Shown here piece by piece: positions 9,434 to 17,267 of a stretch of DNA of 64,000 nucleotides. How positions within the stretch are numbered: position 1 is the stretch's first letter; the number at the start of each line of letters is the position of its first letter. The DNA is taken from contig NZ_CALDPF010000036.1 in assembly GCF_937912035.1 (NCBI RefSeq), positions 1 to 64,000 of the forward strand, in the 5' to 3' direction. The notes below the pieces were generated by a model. That model was not told the DNA's origin, made no database searches, and was given only the letters and a program-made list of their open reading frames with translations. The translations under genes were made by a program, and so were the position numbers. Origin of the DNA: an uncultured Bacteroides sp. Its GTDB lineage: Bacteria; Bacteroidota; Bacteroidia; Bacteroidales; Bacteroidaceae.

Positions 9434-10999
9434 CTACTCTACCTTCCACTCCTCTATAGTCCCTGTCTCTGACGAGAACACAGCACCTATCTTATATACT
9501 CTACGGCAGTCAGACTCATATTCACGGACATAACCCTTCTCGTCTATCTGACGCATAGCCTCATCGGCAGTTCCGTCAAGCTTGAATTCAAAAATATATA
9601 CATAACCCGTAGTTTCCACGATACAGTCCACACGGCCATGGCTCTGTACCTTCTCTGTATAGACTGTATAGACACTGATAAGGCGCATTATAAGATAGAA
9701 TGTATAGTGGAAATATCTTTCCTTTTCACGCTCGTTCTCTTTGCGTCGCATTGTATAGGGAATACTTGCAAGGAAAGCAGTCATACCGGTACGGAAATCG
9801 TCTATCTCACCTTTTTTCAATTGTGAGACCGCTTTCCTTATCCATGATGCAGTCTCCATTTTATCGCCAAAATAGGATGAAGCCACCATCGTAAGAAACC
9901 CACGTTTTACCTCATTGTTTGGGAAATCAAGCAGGAAAGTCATTTCTTCCAAATCGAATTTCTTTATAGTGAGATAGCCGCTCTGATATATCATAGGCAA
10001 TGGCTGCTCAACATTTGCTTTGTAGTCTATAAATTCTTCAGGAAAATAATACTTCCCTGTTATCTCGTTCATATTCTCATCTGAATGCGACAACAGGCGG
10101 ATAAGATATGTCGGAGTACCACTCTTGAACCAATAATCATTCATTTCACCTGAATCGAATGCATTAAGCAGACTGAAAGGATTATACACATCTGTCATTC
10201 TTTTACTGAAATGATAACCGTCATACTGCGATTTCAGTTTATTCATCATTTCATCATACGAACAACTGTATTCATCAGCCATCTGTTCTATAGGCTCTCT
10301 GAAATAACTCTCAAGTTCCTCCTGAGATATACCGCAAAGTGTCTCATACTTTGCATGCATACTTATATCCTTAGGCTGATTGAATCCGCTGAAAACACTC
10401 ACCTGCGAGAACTTGGTTACCCCTGTCAGGAATACGAACTGAAGGTATTCATCGGCTCCCTTGAAAGTGGAATAAAAACCTTTCAGGATGTTGCGATGTT
10501 CTTCCTCCAAATCTTTGTCATAATCCAGAACATCAAGAACAGGCTTGTCATACTCGTCAATAAGTACCACTGCACGGAGACCGTTTTTTTTATAGGCTGC
10601 CTCGAGTATTCTCTTGAACCTGAAACCCAGATTAAGTTCTTCTTCGCCATTTTCTATTTCGTACAGTTTCTCCCAATCTGTGATATAGCTTAGGATAGCA
10701 CTTCTCAATGCGCCTTTGATTGTATATTCCCCACCATTGAAATCAATATGAAATACCGGATATACCTTCCAGTCCTTCTCCAGCGCATCAATCTTCAATC
10801 CCCTGAAAAGCTCCATTCTGCCAAGGAAATAGTTCTTCAGTGTCGATACAAGAAGACTCTTACCGAAACGGCGCGGACGGCTTAGGAAATATATTGAACC
10901 TTCCTGCACTAAGCTATATACCATATCAGTCTTATCGACATAAACATAATTGTCCTCTATTATACGGTCAAAACTCTGTATTCCTATAGGGTATTTCAT
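9434..10999 (-). CDS. AAA-ATPase-like protein with PD-(D/E)XK nuclease domain
   Basis: A 521-residue protein of the Bacteroidota 'AAA family ATPase / DUF1703' group. The N-terminal half has the atypical P-loop RPRRFGKSLL, a Walker-B-like VVLIDEYDKPV and the sensor-like FLTGVTKFS. The C-terminal half has the nuclease signature YIFEFKLDGTADEAMRQI. Families of near-identical paralogues are common in these genomes; the cellular role is not established, though a restriction or mobile-element link is often proposed. The ATG at 10999 (MKYPIGIQSF) is chosen because the longer frame would begin with TTG. It stands alone with its own promoter at 11068-11099. Confidence 0.88.
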   Translation of the reverse strand: MKYPIGIQSFDRIIEDNYVYVDKTDMVYSLVQEGSIYFLSRPRRFGKSLLVSTLKNYFLGRMELFRGLKIDALEKDWKVYPVFHIDFNGGEYTIKGALRSAILSYITDWEKLYEIENGEEELNLGFRFKRILEAAYKKNGLRAVVLIDEYDKPVLDVLDYDKDLEEEHRNILKGFYSTFKGADEYLQFVFLTGVTKFSQVSVFSGFNQPKDISMHAKYETLCGISQEELESYFREPIEQMADEYSCSYDEMMNKLKSQYDGYHFSKRMTDVYNPFSLLNAFDSGEMNDYWFKSGTPTYLIRLLSHSDENMNEITGKYYFPEEFIDYKANVEQPLPMIYQSGYLTIKKFDLEEMTFLLDFPNNEVKRGFLTMVASSYFGDKMETASWIRKAVSQLKKGEIDDFRTGMTAFLASIPYTMRRKENEREKERYFHYTFYLIMRLISVYTVYTEKVQSHGRVDCIVETTGYVYIFEFKLDGTADEAMRQIDEKGYVREYESDCRRVYKIGAVFSSETGTIEEWKVE

Positions 11000-11035
11000 G
11001 CAATTCAATTAATAATTAATAATTAAAAATGGACA
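11000..11035. repeat. AT-rich low-complexity spacer
   Basis: The run ATTAATAATTAATAATTA just before the AAA-ATPase start is a tandem of an 8-base AT unit. It falls in the 5' untranslated region predicted from the promoter at 11068. It may keep the start region free of secondary structure; nothing else is seen. Confidence 0.5.
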
Positions 11036-11067
11036 AAGGCAATTTTGTGAGTGTCGCACGTCTTTTA

Positions 11068-11099
11068 CAAAGATAGTGAAAGTTGAGAGCAGAGACAAA
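11068..11099 (-). promoter_or_regulatory. Bacteroidales promoter for the AAA-ATPase gene
   Basis: On the minus strand TATCTTTG (11068-11075) follows TTTG (11096-11099) with 20 bases between, a full match to the consensus. It lies 68 bases before the chosen start. Confidence 0.75.
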
Positions 11100-11231
11100 T
11101 GAAAAATAAAGTTTTTCAAATTCAGACTATGCAGAAAGGCATCGTAGCTTATCAAAAGATAGCGCAAACAGAGTGAAGTACAAAGCGAAAACGAGGTTTT
11201 CAGACTTTTAAATCCGAGGTGAAGCCTGAAT

Positions 11232-11274
11232 ATAAAAAAAATAACGAGTCATCCTCTTAAAGAGAAAGACTCGT
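11232..11274 (-). terminator. rho-independent terminator of the PFL/ACT operon
   Basis: On the minus strand ACGAGTC and GACTCGT form a 7-bp stem with further internal pairing (CTCTTTAAGAG), followed by a long T run. It lies 24 bp after the PFL gene stop. Confidence 0.8.
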
Positions 11275-11297
11275 CATATATAAAAAACAATTTCTTT

Positions 11298-12662
11298 TTA
11301 ATTCTTGAAACTATGTATCGGAGCAGGAATTCTTCCTCCTCTGTTTACGAAAGCATCGCAACTGAAACGGTTGACAGGCATAACCGGAGCATAACCCAAA
11401 AGACCTCCGAACTCTACTGTTTCGCCCACTGTCTTTCCCACTACAGGAATGACACGTACCGCTGTTGTCTTCTGGTTTATCATTCCTATGGCAGCCTCAT
11501 CGGCTATCATACCTGCAATAGATGTAGCCGGTGTATCACCTGGAATTGCTATCATGTCAAGTCCCACAGAGCATACACATGTCATGGCTTCCAGTTTCTC
11601 TATTGTAAGGGCTCCTGCCACTACAGCATCAATCATTCCCTGGTCTTCACTGACTGGAATAAATGCTCCACTAAGACCTCCTACGTATGATGACGCCATC
11701 ACACCGCCTTTCTTAACCTGATCGTTAAGCAATGCAAGGGCTGCTGTAGTTCCCGGTGCACCCGGATACTCAAGACCGATCTCCTGAAGGATTTCAGCAA
11801 CACTGTCGCCAACAGCCGGTGTAGGTGCCAGCGAAAGGTCGATAATACCGAAAGGAATACCAAGACGATGAGACGCCTCCTGTGCTACAAGCTGACCTAC
11901 ACGTGTAATCTTGAATGCTGTACGCTTGATTGTCTCGCAAAGGACTTCGAAACTTGCTCCACGTATCTGCTCGAGTGCATATTTCACTACTCCCGGGCCA
12001 CTTACTCCCACGTTTATAACGGCATCGTCTTCAGATACTCCGTGGAATGCACCTGCCATGAACGGATTATCGTCAGGAGCATTGCAGAGAACTACCAGTT
12101 TGGCACAACCCAGAGAGTCACGGTCTTTTGTCATCTCTGCAGTTTCCTTTATGATATCACCCATAAGACGCACAGCATCCATATTGAGTCCAGTCTTTGT
12201 AGAACCTACATTAACGGAACTGCATATTCTCTCAGTACATGCCAGTGCCTTAGGAATAGAACGGATGAACAGTTCATCGCTATGGCTCATACCCTTCGAT
12301 ACGATAGCTGAGTAACCTCCTATGAAGTTCACTCCCAATTCGGCAGCCACACGGTCCAGAGTCTGAGCTATCTTTACATAATCATCGGAAGTCTTGCATG
12401 CTGCTCCCCCTACAAGGGCTATAGGAGTGATGGAAATACGTTTGTTCACGATAGGAATACCGAATTCCTTTGATATTTCCTCGCCTGTACTTACCAGCTT
12501 ACCGGCAAGACGTGTTATCTTGTTGTATATATTCTGACAAAGGACATCAAGATTGCCGTCGGCACAATCAAGAAGGTTGATACCCATAGTGATGGTGCGG
12601 ACATCAAGATTTTCCTTTTCAATCATTTTGTTGGTTTCAATAACCTCGGATATATTTATCAT
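11298..12662 (-). CDS. PFL family protein (UPF0210)
   Basis: A 454-residue cytosolic protein of the UPF0210/PFL family, distantly related to the glycyl-radical enzyme fold but without established activity. Recognisable parts are MGINLLDCADG, GGAACKTSDDY, the Gly-rich VGVSGPGVV and GGRIPAPIHSFKN at the end. Length is as usual for the family. In many bacteria it is fused to or beside a UPF0237 ACT-domain protein, and here that protein is encoded 27 bp upstream, so the two almost certainly act together. Ends at a clear terminator. Confidence 0.93.
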   Translation of the reverse strand: MINISEVIETNKMIEKENLDVRTITMGINLLDCADGNLDVLCQNIYNKITRLAGKLVSTGEEISKEFGIPIVNKRISITPIALVGGAACKTSDDYVKIAQTLDRVAAELGVNFIGGYSAIVSKGMSHSDELFIRSIPKALACTERICSSVNVGSTKTGLNMDAVRLMGDIIKETAEMTKDRDSLGCAKLVVLCNAPDDNPFMAGAFHGVSEDDAVINVGVSGPGVVKYALEQIRGASFEVLCETIKRTAFKITRVGQLVAQEASHRLGIPFGIIDLSLAPTPAVGDSVAEILQEIGLEYPGAPGTTAALALLNDQVKKGGVMASSYVGGLSGAFIPVSEDQGMIDAVVAGALTIEKLEAMTCVCSVGLDMIAIPGDTPATSIAGMIADEAAIGMINQKTTAVRVIPVVGKTVGETVEFGGLLGYAPVMPVNRFSCDAFVNRGGRIPAPIHSFKN

Positions 12663-12689
12663 GAGTTTGTAAGTTTTTGAGTTTATGAG
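12663..12689. repeat. short GAGTTT-rich intercistronic spacer
   Basis: The gap between the ACT and PFL genes is made of near-repeats GAGTTTGTAAG, TTTTTGAGTTT and ATGAGTT (on the minus strand an AACTCATAAACTC pattern). It is a low-complexity spacer inside an operon. I recall similar spacers from other Bacteroides operons, but this is from memory. Confidence 0.4.
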
Positions 12690-12962
12690 TTAGATACGAT
12701 GCATCTTATCAAAAATTTCCTCTCTCTGACATTTCACCTGCACTCCCATTGTCTCTCCAAGACTTGACATTTCTGTAGCAATCTGTTCGAAAGGTTTTTC
12801 AATAGATGACATATCAACAATCATCATCATATTGAAATATTCCTGAACGATAGTCTGTGAAATGTCGAGTATGTTTACATTGTTTTCTGCCAGATATGTA
12901 CACACTTTGGCAATGATACCTATAGTATCTTTTCCCACTACTGTGATAATTGATTTATTCAT
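12690..12962 (-). CDS. ACT domain-containing protein (UPF0237)
   Basis: A 90-residue stand-alone ACT domain. It has the beta-alpha-beta start SIITVVGKDTIGIIAKVCTYLAENNVNILDIS typical of UPF0237, where ACT folds bind amino acids or other small ligands. The only partner seen is the PFL gene 27 bp downstream, the conserved arrangement for this family. A -7 box lies at 12994-13001, so the pair probably has its own promoter separate from mazG. Confidence 0.92.
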   Translation of the reverse strand: MNKSIITVVGKDTIGIIAKVCTYLAENNVNILDISQTIVQEYFNMMMIVDMSSIEKPFEQIATEMSSLGETMGVQVKCQREEIFDKMHRI

Positions 12963-12993
12963 CTTTAATTGATTTTAATAACTAATTTGTCGG

Positions 12994-13001
12994 CAAAGAT
13001 A
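12994..13001 (-). promoter_or_regulatory. candidate -7 box for the ACT-PFL operon
   Basis: TATCTTTG on the minus strand, 31 bases before the ACT gene. The nearest TTTTG is only 12 bases upstream of it, so the -33 element is not supported. Confidence 0.5.
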
Positions 13002-13051
13002 GTTAATTGATTTCAAAATGAAAGAGTTTCAATCTAAAATATCACAAAAAT

Positions 13052-13837
13052 CTACAAGCCTTTACTTTTGGCCTCATTCCATAACTCGTCCATCTCATTG
13101 AGTGTCATATCATTGAGGTTTCTTCCGGCCTTGATAGTGTGTTCCTCCAGATAGTTGAATCGGCGGATGAATTTCTGGTTGGTATGCTCCAGGGCATTAT
13201 CGGGATTTATCTTGTATAATCTGGCTGCATTAATCAGACTGAACATCACATCACCAAATTCGGCTTCGGCTTTCTCCTTATCCATATTGCCGACCTCAGA
13301 CTCAAACTCGGTGATTTCTTCCTTCACCTTTTTCCATACATCTTCCCTGTCTTCCCAGTCGAAACCTACATTGCGTGCCTTATCCTGTATGCGGTATGCC
13401 TTGATCAGTGAAGGAAGGGCAGCAGGCACTCCGCTCAATACGGATTTGTTTCCATCCTTTTCCTTAAGCTTTATCTGTTCCCAGTTTTCTGAAACTTTCT
13501 CGGCTGTATCCGCTTTAACCTCTCCAAACACGTGCGGATGACGGAATATTAGTTTGTCGCATAGTTTGTCGCACACATCCTTTATATCGAAATCGCCGGT
13601 CTCACTACCTATCTTTGCATAGAACACGACATGAAGCAGTACATCACCCAGTTCCTTACAAATGTTCTTCTTATCATTCTGAATCAAAGCGTCGCAAAGT
13701 TCATAAACTTCTTCTATTGTATTGGGGCGAAGACTTTCGTTTGTCTGCTTTCGGTCCCACGGACATTTTTCACGCAATTCGTCCAGCACATCAAGCAGAC
13801 GGCCGAACGATTTCATCTGTTCTTCTCTTGTACTCAT
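13052..13837 (-). CDS. mazG: nucleoside triphosphate pyrophosphohydrolase
   Basis: A 261-residue MazG that hydrolyses (d)NTPs to monophosphates plus pyrophosphate and limits damaged or excess nucleotides. It has two MazG repeats: REKCPWDRKQTNESLRPNTIEEVYEL with the EExxE...ExxD metal site at residues 20-60 and a second EEITEFESEV...EAEFGDVMFSLIN near 170-205. Length matches the two-domain form. It begins 17 bp after the lysR-type gene and may be cotranscribed with it. Confidence 0.93.
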   Translation of the reverse strand: MSTREEQMKSFGRLLDVLDELREKCPWDRKQTNESLRPNTIEEVYELCDALIQNDKKNICKELGDVLLHVVFYAKIGSETGDFDIKDVCDKLCDKLIFRHPHVFGEVKADTAEKVSENWEQIKLKEKDGNKSVLSGVPAALPSLIKAYRIQDKARNVGFDWEDREDVWKKVKEEITEFESEVGNMDKEKAEAEFGDVMFSLINAARLYKINPDNALEHTNQKFIRRFNYLEEHTIKAGRNLNDMTLNEMDELWNEAKSKGL

Positions 13838-13854
13838 TATTATATATTGTATTG

Positions 13855-14757
13855 TTATTTGTTTTCTTTACCAAGACTGCTGCGTACAAAACGCATAAAC
13901 AACTGTGCAGCCTCAATCTCCTGACCTTGTGCTGACACAAAGCAGAAATGACGTGTAAACTGAAGTCCTGACACGTCAATCACCCGGAACACTCCTTCTC
14001 CCAACTCCTTCACCAAGGCAGCTATCGAAATTATTCCCATGCAATCGCTGCATGCCAGAAAAGACTTGATACTTTCAGTACTTCCCAAATGCATTCTCAC
14101 ATTGAGCGACGATAGTTTCAGACCTTCCTCGGCAAGGACTGTCTCGATTGCATCAAGTGTACCCGAACCTCTTTCTCTCAGGACAAGTGGGATCTTGCAG
14201 AACTCTTCAAGGGTTATTTCCTCTACATCGGCAGGAAATGCTGACGAACGTACAACCGGAACAAGTTCATCACAGAGAAACGCTTCGTATTTCAGATTTG
14301 GAGTACGGAACACTCCTTCCACCATACCAAGATCTATAGTATGTTCCGACACGGCATTCTCCACATTACGTGAATTGGTATCTATAAGCGACACTTTTAT
14401 CTGAGGATATTTCTCAGTAAACTTAGCAAGTATCGGAGGAAGGATATATTGGGCTATTGTAGTACTTGCCCCAAGACGGAGTTCTCCCGCATATTCGTTA
14501 TTAAGCAGATGCATGTCGTATTCCATCTTGCGATACTCCGTAAGGATACGCTCACAATGCTCCATCATCACCTTTCCTGCTTCGGTCAGGGTTATCTTAT
14601 TGTTCATGCGATTGAACAAACGAACATGATACATGCTTTCCAGTTCGTGCACATGTTTTGTAACTGCCGGCTGACTGACAAACAGCTCCTGCGAAGCCTT
14701 CGTGAAACTAAGGTTCTTCGCCACACTATAAAATACTTTTAGACGGAAATCGGACAT
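13855..14757 (-). CDS. LysR-family transcriptional regulator
   Basis: A 300-residue LysR regulator. Residues 1-60 hold the helix-turn-helix (FTKASQELFVSQPAVTKHVHELE), and the rest is the periplasmic-binding-like effector domain starting around LRLGASTTIAQYILPP. This start of the effector domain resembles CysB/CbbR-type members, but no effector can be named. The usual divergent target is absent: mazG follows on the same strand and the upstream region is filled with repeats (14779-14933). Targets are therefore unknown. Confidence 0.9.
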   Translation of the reverse strand: MSDFRLKVFYSVAKNLSFTKASQELFVSQPAVTKHVHELESMYHVRLFNRMNNKITLTEAGKVMMEHCERILTEYRKMEYDMHLLNNEYAGELRLGASTTIAQYILPPILAKFTEKYPQIKVSLIDTNSRNVENAVSEHTIDLGMVEGVFRTPNLKYEAFLCDELVPVVRSSAFPADVEEITLEEFCKIPLVLRERGSGTLDAIETVLAEEGLKLSSLNVRMHLGSTESIKSFLACSDCMGIISIAALVKELGEGVFRVIDVSGLQFTRHFCFVSAQGQEIEAAQLFMRFVRSSLGKENK

Positions 14758-14778
14758 GGCTATTATATTGATCTACGG

Positions 14779-14833
14779 CATTAAATGGTGTTTAAATACC
14801 GTTTAAACGATATTAAAATGCTGTTTAAATATT
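14779..14833. repeat. five-unit 11-bp repeat (GTTTAAA family)
   Basis: Five contiguous 11-bp units start at 14779, 14790, 14801, 14812 and 14823. Each has a TTAAA or TTTAAA core plus a 3-base G/C-containing spacer (for example GTTTAAATACC, GTTTAAACGAT). A related array is at 62484. It lies 22 bp before the LysR start, so it may also be a protein-binding region for that gene. Confidence 0.75.
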
Positions 14834-14848
14834 CATATATTTTCTGAT

Positions 14849-14933
14849 GTCGACTGTAGTGAGCAGAGCTGCCGACTATAGTGGGCAAAGGTGTCGACTA
14901 TGGTCAGCAGTGCTGTCGACTATAGTCAGCACC
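14849..14933. repeat. four-unit 22-bp repeat (GTCGACTATAGT family)
   Basis: Units start at 14849, 14871, 14893 and 14915, exactly 22 bases apart; the last is cut to 19 bases. The conserved part GYCGACTATAGTCAGCA contains the palindrome GACTATAGTC. It begins 15 bp after the 11-bp array and ends 17 bp before the stop of the next gene. No spacers of different sequence are present, so it is not a CRISPR. Confidence 0.8.
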
Positions 14934-14950
14934 AAAAAAATACATAGACG

Positions 14951-15532
14951 TTACAGTTCTTCCGCTTTTATACCTAATGACTGAAGAACAGCAAAACCTA
15001 ACATCTCAAATGAATATGAAGCCTCATCCTTGGGAGGATTCATTCCGAAAAGTGTAACGCTGTCTTTTCCTTTTATCTTGTTGAGTGTAGAATGAGTTTT
15101 CTGCTGATAAGAGTCTTCATCAGCAACCGCTATAACACGCTTCACATCCTTGGATTCTCCTGCAAGCATCAGGGCCTCGTTGAACAATTCCTCACATGTC
15201 GCCATATCCGACGGCTGGAAAGAATAGATGGAAAATTCGCCAAGCTGACTCTTGAAGGCTACATTATTTAATTCTTTATCCAAATCGGAAGGGGTGCAGA
15301 ACGACATACGAGGTTCTGCAGAATCATATATAAAAATAACCTGAACGGCATTATCTCCTAACACTACTCCTGCATCAAGCGCCAGGCATTCAAGCAATGC
15401 GGCAAGATCTGCCTTGGGCAATTCTCTATTCAATATAGGCGAAAAATGTTCAGCCATATCACGACCTACCCTATCAAGATATGATGCGTCGATGAGCATC
15501 ACGTTTGGTGCAAATTCTATTTTCTTTTCCAT
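14951..15532 (-). CDS. conserved hypothetical protein (DUF6621-like)
   Basis: A 193-residue soluble protein, seemingly Bacteroidales-specific. I tentatively associate it with DUF6621. It has no signal peptide or membrane segment. It starts MEKKIEFAPNVMLIDASYLD, carries VQVIFIYDSAEPRMSF and RVIAVADEDSYQQ strands that suggest an alpha/beta (possibly Rossmann- or NYN-like) fold, and ends LQSLGIKAEEL. The ATG at 15532 is chosen over an upstream start because the extra 21 residues look like non-coding sequence. No function can be assigned and neighbours give no clear hint. Confidence 0.7.
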   Translation of the reverse strand: MEKKIEFAPNVMLIDASYLDRVGRDMAEHFSPILNRELPKADLAALLECLALDAGVVLGDNAVQVIFIYDSAEPRMSFCTPSDLDKELNNVAFKSQLGEFSIYSFQPSDMATCEELFNEALMLAGESKDVKRVIAVADEDSYQQKTHSTLNKIKGKDSVTLFGMNPPKDEASYSFEMLGFAVLQSLGIKAEEL

Positions 15533-15578
15533 AATAATCAAATTGTCGGGTAAAGATACGAAAACTTTAAAGACAAAA

Positions 15579-15618
15579 GAAATCACCCTTAACACTTTTT
15601 AGTATCAAGGGTGATTTC
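15579..15618 (-). terminator. terminator of the sulfatase-glycosidase operon
   Basis: GAAATCACCCTT (15579-15590) and its exact complement (15607-15618) form a 12-bp stem with a 16-base loop, followed on the minus strand by a T-rich tract. It lies 28 bp after the sulfatase stop. Confidence 0.75.
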
Positions 15619-15646
15619 TAGCTCTATGGGAATTAATAAACTATAT

Positions 15647-17236
15647 TTAATCCACCGTTGTCATACTTTTCCACCAGTCCGCATTTGGCTGCCAATCTTT
15701 CTGAAGCATTTTTTTTCTATTCTTCTCTTGTACATCCAATGTCTTTGTTCGCCAATTTTTCTTGACTTCAGCCTCTTTTTGTGGGTCGTACAATGGATCT
15801 GCAACCGGTTTACGCGCATCCACCTCGTCAAGCCATGCCATAAGTTCACCTTCCAGTTCTTTTACCTTATCTGGATACTGAATATTTAAAGGTTCACTCT
15901 CTGACAAATCCATAACTAGATTATACAATTCGCTATGATTACTTTCATAATAATAAATCAGTTTCCAGTCACCTTTACGGATAATAGACGAAGGCTCACC
16001 TCCCTGATTTCCATAATGAGGGTAATGCCAGAATAAGGAACGTTCAGGTTTTACACCACTTTTCAGAACTGGCATTATACTGATACCGTCCTTATGCTGC
16101 TCAGGATGCATTTTTAAACCTGCATAGTCCAATATTGTTGGATAAAAATCTGTACCAATAATAGGTACATCACATACACTGCCCGCATTACAGCCTTTAA
16201 AATACATCAGGGCAGGTACACGTATTCCTCCTTCCCACTGGCGTCCTTTGCCGCCACGCAAAGGAAGTTGCGACGAAGAATATGCGTCACCCGAAGTCAC
16301 ACCACCATTATCGCTGGTAAAAATCACCAGTGTATTTTCCTCAAGGCCAAGTTTCTTCAATTCATCCAACACTATGCCAATGGCATCGTCCATCTCTTTG
16401 ATTACACCGGCATAAACCGGATTATCTTGAACCTGACGTACCGGTAATGTACGATCTACCTCGAATGCCTTGTACGCAATACCCATTTTTTCTGCTTTGT
16501 CTCTGAAATAAGACCAGTTTTCTTTTGTTGTCTGAAGTGGGGCATGAACAGCATAGAAAGACAAATATGCAAAGAACGGTTTATCCTTATGCTTCTTATT
16601 GTGTTCACGGATGAAATTCACAGTCTCATTACCCAACCTGATAGAAAGATTCTCCCCTGCAGGACCGTCTTCAAGTTTAGGATTCTTATAAGGTGAAAAA
16701 TACCCTCCGGTAGGACTTCCGGCACTCCACCCACCTTTATTAATCATAAAACCATGATCTTCAGGCCATGAGCCCTCTTCTCCAATATGCCATTTGCCTG
16801 CAATAAAAGTTGTATATCCGTTATCACGAAGACATTCGGCTATTGTATATTCTTCAGCAGGCAATTTCCACGCATAATCAGCCGGCAGTAACTTACTGTG
16901 GCGGTTCATTTTACGCCAGTCCTCGCCAGACATCTCTCCTATCCAGTTTGTCACTCCATGACGTGGAGTATATTTTCCTGTCATTATGCTTGCACGTGAA
17001 GGACTGGAGACCTGGCACGCCGAATAAGCATTCGTAAACTTTACTCCTTCCGAAGCCAACCGATCCAAATTTGGTGTCTCGTAATATTTACTACCCATAC
17101 ATCCCAAATCCATCCAACCATAATCATCAGCCAAGATAAAAAGCACATTAGGATGTTTCGGCTTTTTAGCCTCAACTTGTGATGATGCAGCCAATAATGC
17201 CGCAGTCATCAATACTCCATTGACAATTCTTTCCAT
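15647..17236 (-). CDS. Ser-type sulfatase (S1 family)
   Basis: A 529-residue exported sulfatase that should remove sulfate esters from a sulfated glycan or glycoprotein. Residues 1-23 are a signal peptide (TAALLAASSQVEA). The metal-binding start NVLFILADDYGWMDLG is at about 30-45. The maturation signature reads SSPSRASIMTGK, so the residue to be converted to formylglycine is Ser77 in an S-x-P-S-R motif rather than Cys; Cys74 lies three residues earlier and out of register. Such Ser-type enzymes depend on an anaerobic sulfatase-maturating enzyme. SDNGG and the DYAGL segment are also present. It lies 31 bp after the GH2 gene, so the pair probably degrades one sulfated substrate. Confidence 0.9.
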   Translation of the reverse strand: MERIVNGVLMTAALLAASSQVEAKKPKHPNVLFILADDYGWMDLGCMGSKYYETPNLDRLASEGVKFTNAYSACQVSSPSRASIMTGKYTPRHGVTNWIGEMSGEDWRKMNRHSKLLPADYAWKLPAEEYTIAECLRDNGYTTFIAGKWHIGEEGSWPEDHGFMINKGGWSAGSPTGGYFSPYKNPKLEDGPAGENLSIRLGNETVNFIREHNKKHKDKPFFAYLSFYAVHAPLQTTKENWSYFRDKAEKMGIAYKAFEVDRTLPVRQVQDNPVYAGVIKEMDDAIGIVLDELKKLGLEENTLVIFTSDNGGVTSGDAYSSSQLPLRGGKGRQWEGGIRVPALMYFKGCNAGSVCDVPIIGTDFYPTILDYAGLKMHPEQHKDGISIMPVLKSGVKPERSLFWHYPHYGNQGGEPSSIIRKGDWKLIYYYESNHSELYNLVMDLSESEPLNIQYPDKVKELEGELMAWLDEVDARKPVADPLYDPQKEAEVKKNWRTKTLDVQEKNRKKMLQKDWQPNADWWKSMTTVD

Positions 17237-17267
17237 GATATTTTTTATTTAAGTTACTTAATCAAGC

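Noticed and set aside
14779..14933. Possible CRISPR array
   Set aside because: Units are contiguous, with no unique spacers, and are only 11 or 22 bases long. No cas genes are nearby.
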